NCBI GenBank assembly: GCA_051294375.1
Contig: CM119264.1
Coordinates: forward strand, 5,873,621 to 5,937,620
From: Paraspadella gotoi
Taxonomy: Eukaryota > Chaetognatha
DNA length: 64,000 nucleotides
Reading direction: 5' to 3'
Of this stretch, positions 13,739 through 25,000 are shown piece by piece. A program made the position numbers and the translations under genes. The notes below the pieces were generated by a model, which did not search any database, was not told where the DNA came from, and saw only the letters and a program-made list of their open reading frames with translations. The number at the start of each line of letters is the position of its first letter. The stretch's first letter is position 1.

Positions 13739-15716
13739 TCGCCTTTGACCAGAGCATTATCCTCCAGTCGTCGACGCCGGTGGACCACATAGGGTCCACC
13801 GGATATTTGTTGATGAGATCTTTGAATTGGATCAGAATTTGGTTCGATGCGTCTTCGCCGATACCCGGAAGATACTGTTGCAAAATGCTTTTGACCTACG
13901 GAATAATCGAAGGGTTGTTGGGACTCGGTATCGAAAGCTACTAGAACTCGAACACTTTTCCATATTCTCGGAGATAAATGTTTCGCCATCACGAAGAAAA
14001 TTTTTTTTTTTTTTTTGAGGCAGACACTGGGGGGGGGGGACATCTGGTTACACAAACTACGGTTAAAAGATTATTATTCAAAGCTCTCTCCGTAAAACGA
14101 AAAAGCTCCCAATTTTAAATTTCAAAACTCCCTTTCAAGATTCCTCAAATTTCCAGTCAAACGCCTTCCGTATCCGAGTGGCTCGCCTGAGAATAAGCGT
14201 GAATGTCGGCGCCCCGCGTATCCACCAGAGTGTTATCGAAGTCGAACACGACGGCCTTTGGCTTCATGTCGAAGTCGAAATCCGGCTCAGGATTTGCCTC
14301 GTCTGCCAATTACAACAACGACGAATTAGTCACTGGACGACTTTTTTTTTCACAACAAAACACACACCGAAAGGCATGGAGGTGGCGGGTGAGTGGAGGG
14401 AGGTCCCATCGTCGAAGGCGGCGTCGCTGCTGGGACTCGGCGACGACGTCGACTCAGCTACGGATGTCGTCGACGACGCGGGCGACGACGACAGCGACGA
14501 CGACGTCGAAGGATCCTCGTTCGGCGAAATTCCTAGCGTTTGGCAGGACAACATCTGCGGGATAAGAGGAAGAGTAGTTGGTGAGAAGTAGAAAAAAATC
14601 TTAAAAGCAATAGGATCGTCGCAATCGCATAAGAAAAATCTGGATTGACGACAAATTTTGATACTAAAAAAAATCAAATTTGAGAAAAGAAAAATAATTT
14701 ATAAACAAAGAAAAAGAAAAGAATGAATATAAAGACAGAATAGAAAGGAAAGAAAATTTCTATTTTGCGATTGTCAATTTAAAAAATAAAAAATTATTGT
14801 CAAAACGAAATAAAAATCCGATGTTGCGATATGCAAAATGATAACATGCACGAATGCGATGCCTAATTTTTACGAGTTCAATCCTATTTCAATTTTTTTT
14901 TTTAATAAAAAAAACGCAGAGAGAAAGAGAGAGAAAAAAGAAAGAAATCAAAAGGCAGTAGGCAGAAGCAGCAGGCAGAGAAAGAGAGAAAAAGAAAAGA
15001 GCCCCTGCAGAGCCAGCTGGCAGAGAAGAAAATCAAAAGGCAGCAGCAAAAGCAGCAGCAGGAGAAAAGAGAGGAAAAAGAGAATAAGCCCCTGCAGAGC
15101 CGAGCTGCAGACTCGTTTTTTCCCTGTTCATAGGGAAAAAAAGGCTATGATTATGTATCAGTGAATAGGGAAAAGAGAGAGGGAAAGAGACATGTAATTA
15201 AAAGAGAAGAGAGAGAGAGAGAGAAATATGAAAATAAAAGAGAGAAAATTTGTTTGTTTTGATAAAACGTAAACAAAACATATTTAATAACTGTCCAGAC
15301 TCAATTTTAAGCACATCGGTGATGAGAAGCTGTATATAAATTTTCAGCTTCATAAACCCAAATTTAATCATAAAAAAGGCGATCTATAATTTGGAACGTC
15401 GACGACGACGACGACGACACCACTTATGGGCAAAAGCGTTACAATATCGTCGCAAACGCTTTGCGATTGCGACGATAAAAAGATCGATCATAGTTCGTCG
15501 GACTTAACATCATAACTCTTGCGCAAGATTTTTGACATTCGTAAAATAAGGTAAAGTTCTCAAAATGATTTTGCATTGAAGAGAAATAAAAAGAAAAACG
15601 CGAATAAGAAAGCGCATAGTCAGTACAGTACTATTTAGTGTATTACACCTTACCTCTAAGGCAGACATGGTTCGGGCACCAACGTAATCGAGTTGATATG
15701 GAGCTGACGTCTTCAT
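13739..15716 (-). CDS. NANP: HAD phosphatase, N-acylneuraminate-9-phosphatase-like (5' exons)
   Basis: Four consecutive minus-strand exons: 15654-15716, 14368-14554, 14187-14302 and 13739-13895, with phases 0, 1, 0 and 1. After a serine-rich extension of about 80 residues comes AVVFDFDNTLVDTRGA, the HAD motif I with its nucleophile aspartate. Then VKSILQQYL and STGVDDWRIMLWSKA follow, matching the NANP cap region in order and spacing. Family role: dephosphorylates N-acylneuraminate-9-phosphate in sialic acid synthesis; related HAD phosphatases cannot be excluded. The intron after 14187 has a GC donor (CAG|GCGAGC). The Ser-rich N-terminus is not typical of NANP. The exon at 14554 starts with ATG right after a strong acceptor, so the true start could be 15716 or 14554. 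The 3' exons lie in the damaged duplicated blocks at 13079-13425 and 7930-8453. Confidence 0.6.
14585..14930 (+). mobile_element. tRNA-related SINE, copy in phosphatase intron 1
   Basis: Shares its whole length with 21465-21835. It starts with AAAATCTTAAAAGC and GGATCGTCGCAATC and continues to a tRNA-like end with GATAACATGCACGAATGCGA and a B-box-like GAGTTCAATCCT. It is followed by a T/A-rich spacer and a GA-rich tail, and lies between the first two phosphatase exons. A GA-rich, partly CAG-rich purine tract continues to about 15240. Confidence 0.55.
15250..15650. other. AT-rich intron sequence
   Basis: Rest of phosphatase intron 1. It holds a short (CGA)n tract near 15400-15417 and otherwise AT-rich sequence. 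I see no exon here. Confidence 0.5.
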
Positions 15717-16494
15717 GGGTTTCGTGTCAGGGACGACGTCATCCGCGCATCAGAGTTCCCCCTCCATCCTCGCCCACCGGACCGGCGGGTCGAGGAATTT
15801 TTTGGTTCGAAACGCGGCGGAGGAATGCTATTCCCGGCAAAGAAACAATCACAAAGCATGACGAAATATAATGAAAACGTTCATAGACCGAAAGGGGTTA
15901 AAAATTACAATGATATTTAAACAACCAAGATTCGAAACAAACTGAAATATATCCTCTAGCTTAATAGGCATGATGAGACGTGTCTATAGTCCAGTGAGGA
16001 ATCTGCTGGTTGAATGCGACATCAAATTCCAGTTCAGTTCGATCCGATCTTGAAACATGAGATCAGTTATGAAATGAAGAATGTAAGGGTTGCCGTTGAT
16101 TATTCGCATTCACATTATCTCAAAACTTATGACTAAATTTATAACTAAATATCGATGATCGAGTTTTTAGGTAAATAGAGGTGTGGACTGTACAAAAGTT
16201 CGTAATCCAAAATTTCGAGAATTATTCCAACTGAAAGAAGTGCAAGAAAATTTGATTGACAAATTTACAATTAACGAAGCTGTCTTTTAAAATAAAGCAA
16301 CCGACAACCAAACATCGACAATTTTAAAAGCTGCAGTCGGGAAATAAAACCCGACTATACACATTAAAACTGGAAAACTCTGATTTTTTTAAATAATATT
16401 AAGAAATCATTCAATTACAATTGTGGCTATCGCTAAATTCAACATTCAACAACCGATAAACATCGTTAGCACTAATTTCAATTGATTTTGCAAT
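15717..16494. other. Intergenic, with GC-rich 5' leader
   Basis: Positions 15717-15840 are GC-rich and probably the 5' leader of the phosphatase. A possible splice acceptor on the minus strand sits near 15826. The rest to 16494 is AT-rich with no recognisable feature. Confidence 0.35.
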
Positions 16495-16497
16495 TCA

Positions 16498-16642
16498 CAA
16501 TCGGGGGGCAAAGAGGGGCGAGAAGCCGGGATTGGCGGTGGTGGAAGGCGAGGCTGCAATTGGTTGGAAGGCGGACGTCGTAGAATTCGAAGGGCGAATC
16601 ACGAAAGGGGATGTGGGCGTCAGAGAGCTCGTTCCACCACCA
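16498..16642 (-). CDS. Orphan exon-like segment, C-terminal, Ser/Thr/Pro-rich
   Basis: A GC-rich open segment on the minus strand in AT-rich surroundings, preceded by an acceptor-like tract (TTCAATTCTTCACCGTAG) and ending at a TGA. The deduced peptide includes GGGTSSLTPTSPFVIRP and ends with PGFSPLFAPRL. Composition and codon look suggest a terminal coding exon, but I found no upstream partner exons. It could be the last exon of an unrecognised gene or a chance open frame. Confidence 0.25.
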
Positions 16643-18224
16643 CTACGGTGAAGAATTGAACCTTTTTCAAAGAAAAAATATTTAAACGAATTTTTAAAAA
16701 AATTGTACATTTATTCATGATGTTGAACCTCAGATAAATTTTACTCTATAAAGTTGCAAGTATGGGAAATCAGTCGCGTCGCAGTCGTGAAAAAAAAAAA
16801 AAAAATTAGCGAATAAGTTACCCCACTACAAAAACAACTTTGTCCGCCCGTATAAAACTTATTTATTTGACGCGGGGATAAAATTATAAAAGAAGTCACA
16901 AATTCGGATGAATTCACAATTTTTGGCAACTGTCATTCTTCATGTGCAAAAACTTACTAAGAGAAAAAATCAGATTAGATTTTAAGATTTTAAAATTGTT
17001 AAATTTTAAAACATACGAAAAGGTGAACCACTGTAAAAATTTAAATTTTTTTGAAAGTAAATACTTCAACACACTTTATTTGTAAAGGTATAAAATGTTA
17101 CAAAAATCAAAGAATTAAATCAGTCAAAATTTATAAATAAGTCAATGACTAGCTTTCTTTTTTAAAACTGCCACAAAACGATTTTTTGGGATTATGCTCC
17201 GTGTTTTTGTACAAGACATAATTTAAATCTTGTTTCTAATATCGAAAAAAAATATTAACAATCATTTTTAAAGAAGAACGGCGATTCCAATGTTGCGCCG
17301 CAGTGACTTTATTTTCACGTGAATTTCCCTTCGATCACATGATATATTACTAGGAGTCTACGTCGTTCTTAGAGATCGAGGAAGACTTTTTCAATGGAGA
17401 TTTTCTTTCAAATCTGACTCCCAAACAATATAAACGCTCCTGGTAAAAATTCCGGTAAAATATCGATGTAAAACACTTGATTCCGATCCTGTTGTATCTG
17501 AAGGGCTCGCTATTTTTTTCTCTTGTCAAATCATCAACATCTTGATATCAAACAACCCAGAACAAATAGACTGCTTCTGGACGGAAAAATTTTTCATCTC
17601 TGATTTTATATAGAATGAAAGGGATTTTTTTCCTTATAAACGTGACTGAGGTATGTTCCTGTTCAACAAATGAGGTCCAATTTTGGAATTCTTGGCAAAG
17701 TGTCTGAAGGGCTCTCAAAATTTTTCTTTACATTTTATTTGGTTATTTGATATGATACAATCATGGTAAAGTGAATTAGTCCATTTTGGTGAAAATTTTT
17801 ATTTAAAGTAAAAGTAAAAGAGGAGCTAATGATCGGAATTCTAAGAGTTTTTCAACCGGGAGTCAGATTCGGGAAAAATCTTCATGGCGAAAATCTTCCA
17901 AATGGGTGGATTTCCGAAGATTTTGTTAATATTTTCATATTTATGGTCGGATTTTTTTGAAACTTAATATTAACAATATTGCCATCATTCTACCTTGGCC
18001 GGTATAAGAATATATAAAAAACCTCGGGCTTTGTTCGTCAGAGCTTGGTCCTAATATTACATGACATGACAAAAAAATTTTCTTAGCCCATGTATTTATG
18101 CACTGCATCGAAATTCCTTATATTTTTAGGATTTCCTGAAGGCGGCGCTCGCAGTCCCTTAGATTTGAAGTTTTTTCCTGTCTTAGCAAATGAGCAACCA
18201 ACTATAAGCGAATTATATGCATTT

Positions 18225-18320
18225 TTAACATAAGTGGGACAGATCGACGGACAAAAATCGACCGACAGACCTTCCAAAAAGTGACTTATAGAGTTGCTCC
18301 GCGAGTACACGCGGCGCAAC
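18225..18320 (+). mobile_element. Helitron-like 3' terminus with hairpin
   Basis: A GACGG/GACCG-rich stretch leads into GTGACTTATAGAGT, then a hairpin GTTGCTCCGCG / CGCGGCGCAAC, then TAAAAATTA. The same arrangement occurs at 30745-30805 with different hairpin arms. A terminal hairpin a few bases before the 3' end is the hallmark of Helitron-type elements; assignment rests on that structure only. Confidence 0.35.
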
Positions 18321-18540
18321 TAAAAATTAAGAAAAAAAAAATCTTAAAAGTATAGTGATCTCGCCAGACGTTACTAACAAAGAAAATTTATTAAAAAAAT
18401 CCGGAGAAAAAAACGATTGATCCCATAATGAATTATTGATGAAATAATAATTGATTGATTTAATAATAATTGATTGACGCGATCATTCATCGTAAATAAA
18501 ACAAACAAATGCGTGTTTAAATGAGAGAGAGAGAGACCTT
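18320..18540 (+). mobile_element. SINE fragment (relative of 60418-60665)
   Basis: Begins with AAATCTTAAAAGTATAGTGA followed by TCTCGCCAGACGTTACT, nearly identical to the start of the element at 60418. It continues through ATTGAT/ATAATAAT tracts and stops before the tRNA-like part, then a short GA run. It is therefore a 3'-truncated or diverged copy. Confidence 0.45.
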
Positions 18541-19035
18541 TAAAAACTGTTTTTTCCTAGAAAGTAATTTACATATTGCAGTAAATCATAATGAGAAAAA
18601 AATACAAATAAAAATGACTTAATCTATATAAAATATGATCTAAACTTTTAACTTACTATGATTGCACGCTTTTATAAAAATCCATCGTAATTTGTAATAA
18701 TCTTTATTTAAAAAAAATTATAAAAAAAAGACGCAGACAACGACTAAGACAACGATGTCAGAAAGAAGCTAAAGTGATCCAAAATCTAGCCAAGACCGGC
18801 TTAAGCCCGTCTGTCAAGATAATTAATACTTAGTATTTGATATTTATTATAAATAGTTATTTCAAGTTTACAGGTATTCATCATTAAACATTTTCTTTAA
18901 ATTTAATAACTCTTGAGAGAAAATAGCGACTAAGCCGACAATATATTAACTGCATTTTTGAGATGCAAATAAGGATCAGAAACTGCCATCAAAGAAATCT
19001 GAAACAATAATTGACATTAACTATCTGTCAAAAAA

Positions 19036-22000
19036 ATGGATTTATTGAAAAAATTGTTCAGACTTTCAAGCATTATATTGTTCACAGAACTTATTTGGAA
19101 AATAACAGCTGAAGATGGCTGTGAAGTAAATAGAACAAGCAAACCCAATGAATTTTCTATAACAGAATCATGTCTCAATAAACCATTGGAACTTAACCTT
19201 GATATGTTTCACTGTCTATACGACAGGAAAGAAAAAGATATACGAATGCTGGTGCCAGTATCGCTTGTTCAAGGAAATAAATTAAAAAGTTTTTTTCAAG
19301 ATGCTTGCCGTGATAGTTATAAAAAAAATAAAAATGAATCTAAAAATTTTAACAAATGCGTGCCGCGAGAGGAATGCGGAGACACGCAAAAAATATGCAA
19401 CGGAAAAAAAACAGTAGGATTGAGGGCTGGTACGAACAACACATGTAAGTATTTTGTAAATCCTCCTAAGCTTAATCAAAAATATTTTGTCGTAAGCTTT
19501 ACTTAAATTATTATCAAAGTTAATTTATAAAAAACACACATCTCCATCCATGGGACATCACATTATACCAAGTATTAACTAAAATGATGCAGGATAACCA
19601 GAGTTATGGGCATTTAAAATGTACGTTTGAAAAGCCAAAAAAGAAAAGACTAATTGTACAAGACGTGAACAAGCCAAACCCTAACGATAATGAAACTAAT
19701 GATAATAATTGTGGCTTGCTCGGTAGTTACGGGAAACTTGTGATCTGGCGGAAGGATTACTCGAATTGTGTTAACCAGTTCGTTCCACTAGTGCAAGGAT
19801 CGCACCGTCTGGATCCAAAAAGGATTCGGGGGGACCTTTAGGAACGGAGATGAAGCGTTAGCCCCCGACGGCCCAACACTAATGTTGATGCCGGAACAGT
19901 TCTTTGCAATATTATGTAATGATATAATCAGTTTTAATCTAATTATCATCGTCTTTTTTCAGCTATTTGGAAGTGTGACGCTGGTCCACTAGATAAATCA
20001 AGTACGTATAATCGTATATTATATGCTCTGATAGAAATTTTTTTCCAAGACCTCTCAAAGTAAGGAAAGGTTCTTGGGAAAGGGAAAACCAGAAATCGAA
20101 ATTTTCTATTTCTGGACCTTTGAAATCCAAAATACCAGTCCAGAAAATCTGTAGTTGGGCATCGTATAAGTTCACCTCGATTATATGCATGACACCTTCA
20201 GTCGTGACCCGGTGGCTCATTGAGTAAAGCCATCAGCTCATGACCACAAGATACCGGGCCATAAACAGCCTTTAAGTGCATGGAAAACCCTCAAGCTTGG
20301 GTTTCAAGCCCAGGACCTGTTCCATTGCTGCTGAGAGGGCACAAAAGTTACAGATAGTAGGCTTCAGCCCACTTAGCGCCTTATCCACAAATCCATGTGG
20401 CATATTTCAATTTTCATAATCCTTACCGTTTTTTCAATGTGCAATTATTTTAAATCTATTACAAAGACACAAATTATAATATAATATAATACATGAGGGA
20501 GTTGTGCTTTTACATAATTGAAACATTCTTTGAAATATTATTTCCATTTCATTGATAGGGAAGCGAGGTCCTCTGGGAGTGAATAAACCAGATTGTGAGA
20601 GCAAGCTTGCAGGGCCCTGCTTTATAATTAACTTGAAAGAGTGATAGAAGCCTTAAACCGCCAAGTCTGTCCAAATTCAGGAGCAACATAGCCTATTTAT
20701 TAAATGAATAGATAATTTTTATATTGTTTGTAGAAATTTTATAAGTATATAGCAAAAATTGTCATAAAAAAATTCACAGCTTGTTGTCCAAATGGAATAT
20801 CTGTAAGAGGACCAAAAAAATTATGCGAAAATAATACAAAACCGCTTCACAGACTAGCAGAAAAATCAAATAGTAATCGACTAATTTGTGTCCAAACTAC
20901 AAAAAAAATATCGGTTTTAGTCCCGGACTTTACAAGCCATCTTGAAGGTAAAACATTTTGAAAGATTTAAGTATAATATCTTAAAAACCATAACAAACAA
21001 AATTTTTTTAAGAGAAATGGTTATTCAAATCTACATAAAAAAAAGCCAAAATTATTAAAACAGATTCAAAAAGCTGAGCTACTGGCGATTCCAAAAATTT
21101 ATTCACTTTTAACATTTGATGCATTCTTGGCCATTTTATATATCAATCTAAATTATAATAGAAAATAAAAGAAACCTATCTGGAGAGTTATAATTAAAAA
21201 AAATTAATATATAAAATTATTTTTTTCTTATAATAATCTAATTATATAAACCATTTTATCCATTTATCTGTCTAACTCTCATATCTTGTTGGTAAATTAC
21301 TTGGTTCATCTTAGAATACTGAATTATAAAAAATTATCCGAAAAAATTGAATTTTTTTATCTTTCCATACATCTATTTGTTACTTTAACCAGTCATTACA
21401 CTTGAGTCAATTAATGGATTGATCTAAAATTTTGTGTGTGGCCAGAAAGGAGGTTGATTATGCTTAATCTAAAAAAAAATAAAAATAAAAAAAATCTTAA
21501 AAGCATAAGGATCGTCGCAATCGCATAAGAAAAATCTGGATTGACGACAATTTTGATACTAAAAAAAAAAAATTGAGAAAAGAAAATTAATTTATAAACA
21601 GAAATAAAATTATATTTTGCGATTGTCAATTAAAAAAAAATAATAAAGTACCAAAGAAAATTAAAGTTACAGTTTCTGAAAAAAAAAAGAAAAAAAAACA
21701 ATTAAAAATTTTTTTTTAAAAAACCCGATGTTGCGATAGCAAAATGATAACATGCACGAATGCGATGCCTAATTTTAAGAGTTCAATCCTAATGCAATTT
21801 TTTTAAAATAAAAACGCAGAGAGAATTGGATAAATTAATTGTGCAAAAGAAGAGTGAGAGAAGAGAGAGAGAGAGAGAGAAAGTTTCCAACAAAGTGGTG
21901 AGACAGAATAATGGTCAGAGATGAGGACAGGGTAAGTTGAACACAGATTGAGTTATCTTAAAGTGACATTAAATAATGAATATTCAAACATTTTTATTCC

Positions 22001-25000
22001 AAACCGCGTGGAAAAAACGAGCAGTATAGTGGACTAAAATTTACCAACCATTCATCAGCGGCCAATGGTGCAGGAGACAAGTCATTCGCCTCCCAGCCCA
22101 AAGGTCGCCTAGCAGTTAAGAGGGAGGGGCGCGCTTAACCCGCCTGTAATACGGTGTTACAGCCTGATCCGAAGCTCAGGAACAACTTACATTGAACGGT
22201 GAACGGTTGTCACTAACTCATAACTGTCTCTTTAGCAGTTGCTTTTGCTGCATCAAAGAAAACATTATATCCAAGAATTTCAAAACAATCGTTTAAGGGG
22301 ACCAAGTGAACAGGGGGGGTAAAAAGCTGAAACATAACGTTGACCCTTTAACTTTAAGCTGGTTCTGATCATATAATTTTTCTTCTATAATCATTTGGGA
22401 AAGTAGTTAAAAAATTCGATAAAATCAGCGAGCTTAATTTTCTTTAAAAAATCGGTAAGAAGAAAAATCTTTTTCAAGTTTAAAATTTTTTTTCCAAAAA
22501 AGGGTAAGATCTAATTTTAAAAAGATTTTCAGCTTTTATCATAAAAATTTATAAGAAAAAAAACTAGGAATGAATCAAAATTTAAGGTATCGACTGATTT
22601 TATTTAAACTTTCTTTCAAATGATTCTGTTAATTGGATGAAAAATAAAACTCTTTGAAGTAATATAAATATATAAAGAAGAAAAAGATTCTGTACTTTTT
22701 GCTAAATTTTTAATTGTTATAATTAGGAATCAATATAGTTTAATTATACATTTAAGGGATGAATATGAATATTAATTAATAATTATTACAGTTTTGTTTC
22801 TGTAAGAATAGAATTTAGGTTTGATTTGTCTGCTTTTAAGTAAATATAAAAATAAAAAAATATTAGTCTTGTAAAGCCTTTGTTCAATGAGGCTTAAACC
22901 TAAAATATAAGCTTTGTACAGTAAAAAATAAAAAATTGGAATTTAGTAAAAAATACTTTCTAATGCAAAAATAAAATAATGGATTATATAAATATTTAGG
23001 TAGGGTCAACTAAATTTTTTTTTCATAATTATTAAATTTTTGTTTCCGCTAGAATAAGAGATAGAATTTTTTTGCCACTTTCCCGTGCAAAGAAAAATTA
23101 ATGACTATCACCATTCAAATTCCTTTGATGATAGACCCTTAAGCTTATGATATCATTTTTATCACTGGGTCCCCTTAAAAGCCAAGAAAGTATTATTTGA
23201 ATATTTATTCAGATTTTAATAATTATTAACAGTTTTAGAATAACTCTATAATTCACTTTGTCGGTCCGTCGGACCGCCCCTCAATTTTGTCAGGCATTCA
23301 CTTATATCATGTCAGAACATCGAATTATGATAAATTATACAAAAAAAACTATGTCTGTCCGTCTGTCTGTCCGTCCCACCTTAGCAAAAAACACAATTAC
23401 TCGTGATTGGATGGATGGATTGGAATGAAATTTTGTGTGTGGGTAGGGAAGTGTGTGATTGAACTGGATATGAAGTTTTGATGGAATCGTCCGAGTGGAA
23501 ATGAGTTTAAACGGAAAAAAATGTCACTATTTGAACACAAATTACTCATGAGTGGATTGACTTGGAATTTTGTATTTGGGTAGAAAAGTGCGTGATTAAA
23601 CTGGAAATCAAGTTTCGATGGAATCGTTTGAGTGGAGATGAGTTTAAATGGAAAAAAAACAAGAACCTGTTTCACTAATTGATTATGCTTTTTTTTCTTT
23701 TAAATGTAAATTTTAATGTAAATTCAAAATGTATTAATTAGTCAATTAATTAATCAATAATTAATTAATCAATCAAAACAAAAATTTCGAATCAAATTGC
23801 CTAATTAATTAAATAATTAATTTGAATAAATTAATTATTAATTAATTACCGATAATGATCGTGGGCAGATCCGACATTGTTTGCTCAAACTTGTTAAAAT
23901 ATTGTCTATATATTTGGTCCCACCCCTGTACAAGAATTTACTCAAAAATAAAAATAAAGTTGCTTCTAGATTTTTTTTTAAAGCGACCATTTGTTTAATG
24001 TTAATATATTATATTATATTACTGGATGGTACAATTATCAAACTACCGTGAATGAAAATATGAACATTTTTTAACCTTAATAATCAAAAATACAATATAA
24101 TAAAAAGGATTTCCAGTTCATTAATCAAATTTCAAATATTCTTTACAGATGGAGCTAACATCAATCCACTGGCCAGTGAATTGAACTTAAATATATTACC
24201 AAATCATAGTATTTCAACCTTAAATCCTCTCATTGAAAAAACAGTAGAATATTTATACGGGGAGTATATGGAAAAAATTACTACGCTAGCTATGATATGG
24301 CTTTTTCAGAACGAGAATGCTGCAATCAATATCACTGTAATAAGTTTACAAGATGTAAATGGTAATTATCCTTTCTTTTTCGTTGTTTGAGAGATTAACA
24401 AAGTTTGATTTTATTTTGCAACGAATTTTATTTTATAAGAGCAGACATGTTTCGGCTCACAATACGAGCCTTCATCAGCGCACAACTCATGTGCGCTGAT
24501 GAAGGCTCGTATTGTGAGCCGAAACATGTCTGCTCTTATAAAATAAAATTCGTTGCAAAATAAAATCAAACTTTGTTAAGATGTAAATGAAATTGGTAAG
24601 TTAAAAAGTTTTAAAACCTAACCATGTTTTGATAAATTATAAAAAAATACTTTGATAATTCAAAACAAACAAATAAAAACAAATAAATTTAAGTAAAACT
24701 AGAAAATCTGAATGTATTCTTTGAGAGTCATCGCATGTACCGAGATAATGAATTAGAGATTACACATGGGAGTACAGGTACAGTATTTTTATTTATGACC
24801 AATATTTCGATCCATTGGACAGATTTATCTCCAGGACCAAATGAGTAAGTTAATAGACAGACCAAAAAAAGAAGAGATAGAGAGAGAGGAGAGAGAGATT
24901 ATCCAGGATTATCGACCAAATGAAAAAAAACAAAAAAACAAAAAAACAAGCGGAATCAAAATCAGCTGAATATCGGCAGCTGCAAATTCGCGATTTATTT

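Larger units (their letters stand above)
16650..19035. other. AT-rich intergenic region upstream of SID-1-like gene
   Basis: No gene recognised. It contains poly-A tracts, a Helitron-like terminus (18225-18320), a partial SINE (18320-18540) and otherwise unique AT-rich sequence. The SID-1-like promoter must lie in the last few hundred bases, but I see no clear TATA or initiator motif that I would defend. Confidence 0.5.
20948..24148. other. SID-1-like intron 3, repeat-rich
   Basis: A 3.2 kb AT-rich intron. It contains a SINE (21465-21835), a reverse tRNA-like SINE (22020-22200) and a Helitron-like repeat in reverse orientation (23250-23675). The rest is low-complexity A/T sequence, including TTAATTAA-rich tracts near 23740-23850. 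I found no additional exon. Confidence 0.55.

Noticed and set aside
19584-19841. Open frame as an additional SID-1-like exon
   Set aside because: Joining at its acceptor to exon 1 (phase 1) creates an immediate stop, whereas exon 19963-20001 joins cleanly on both sides.
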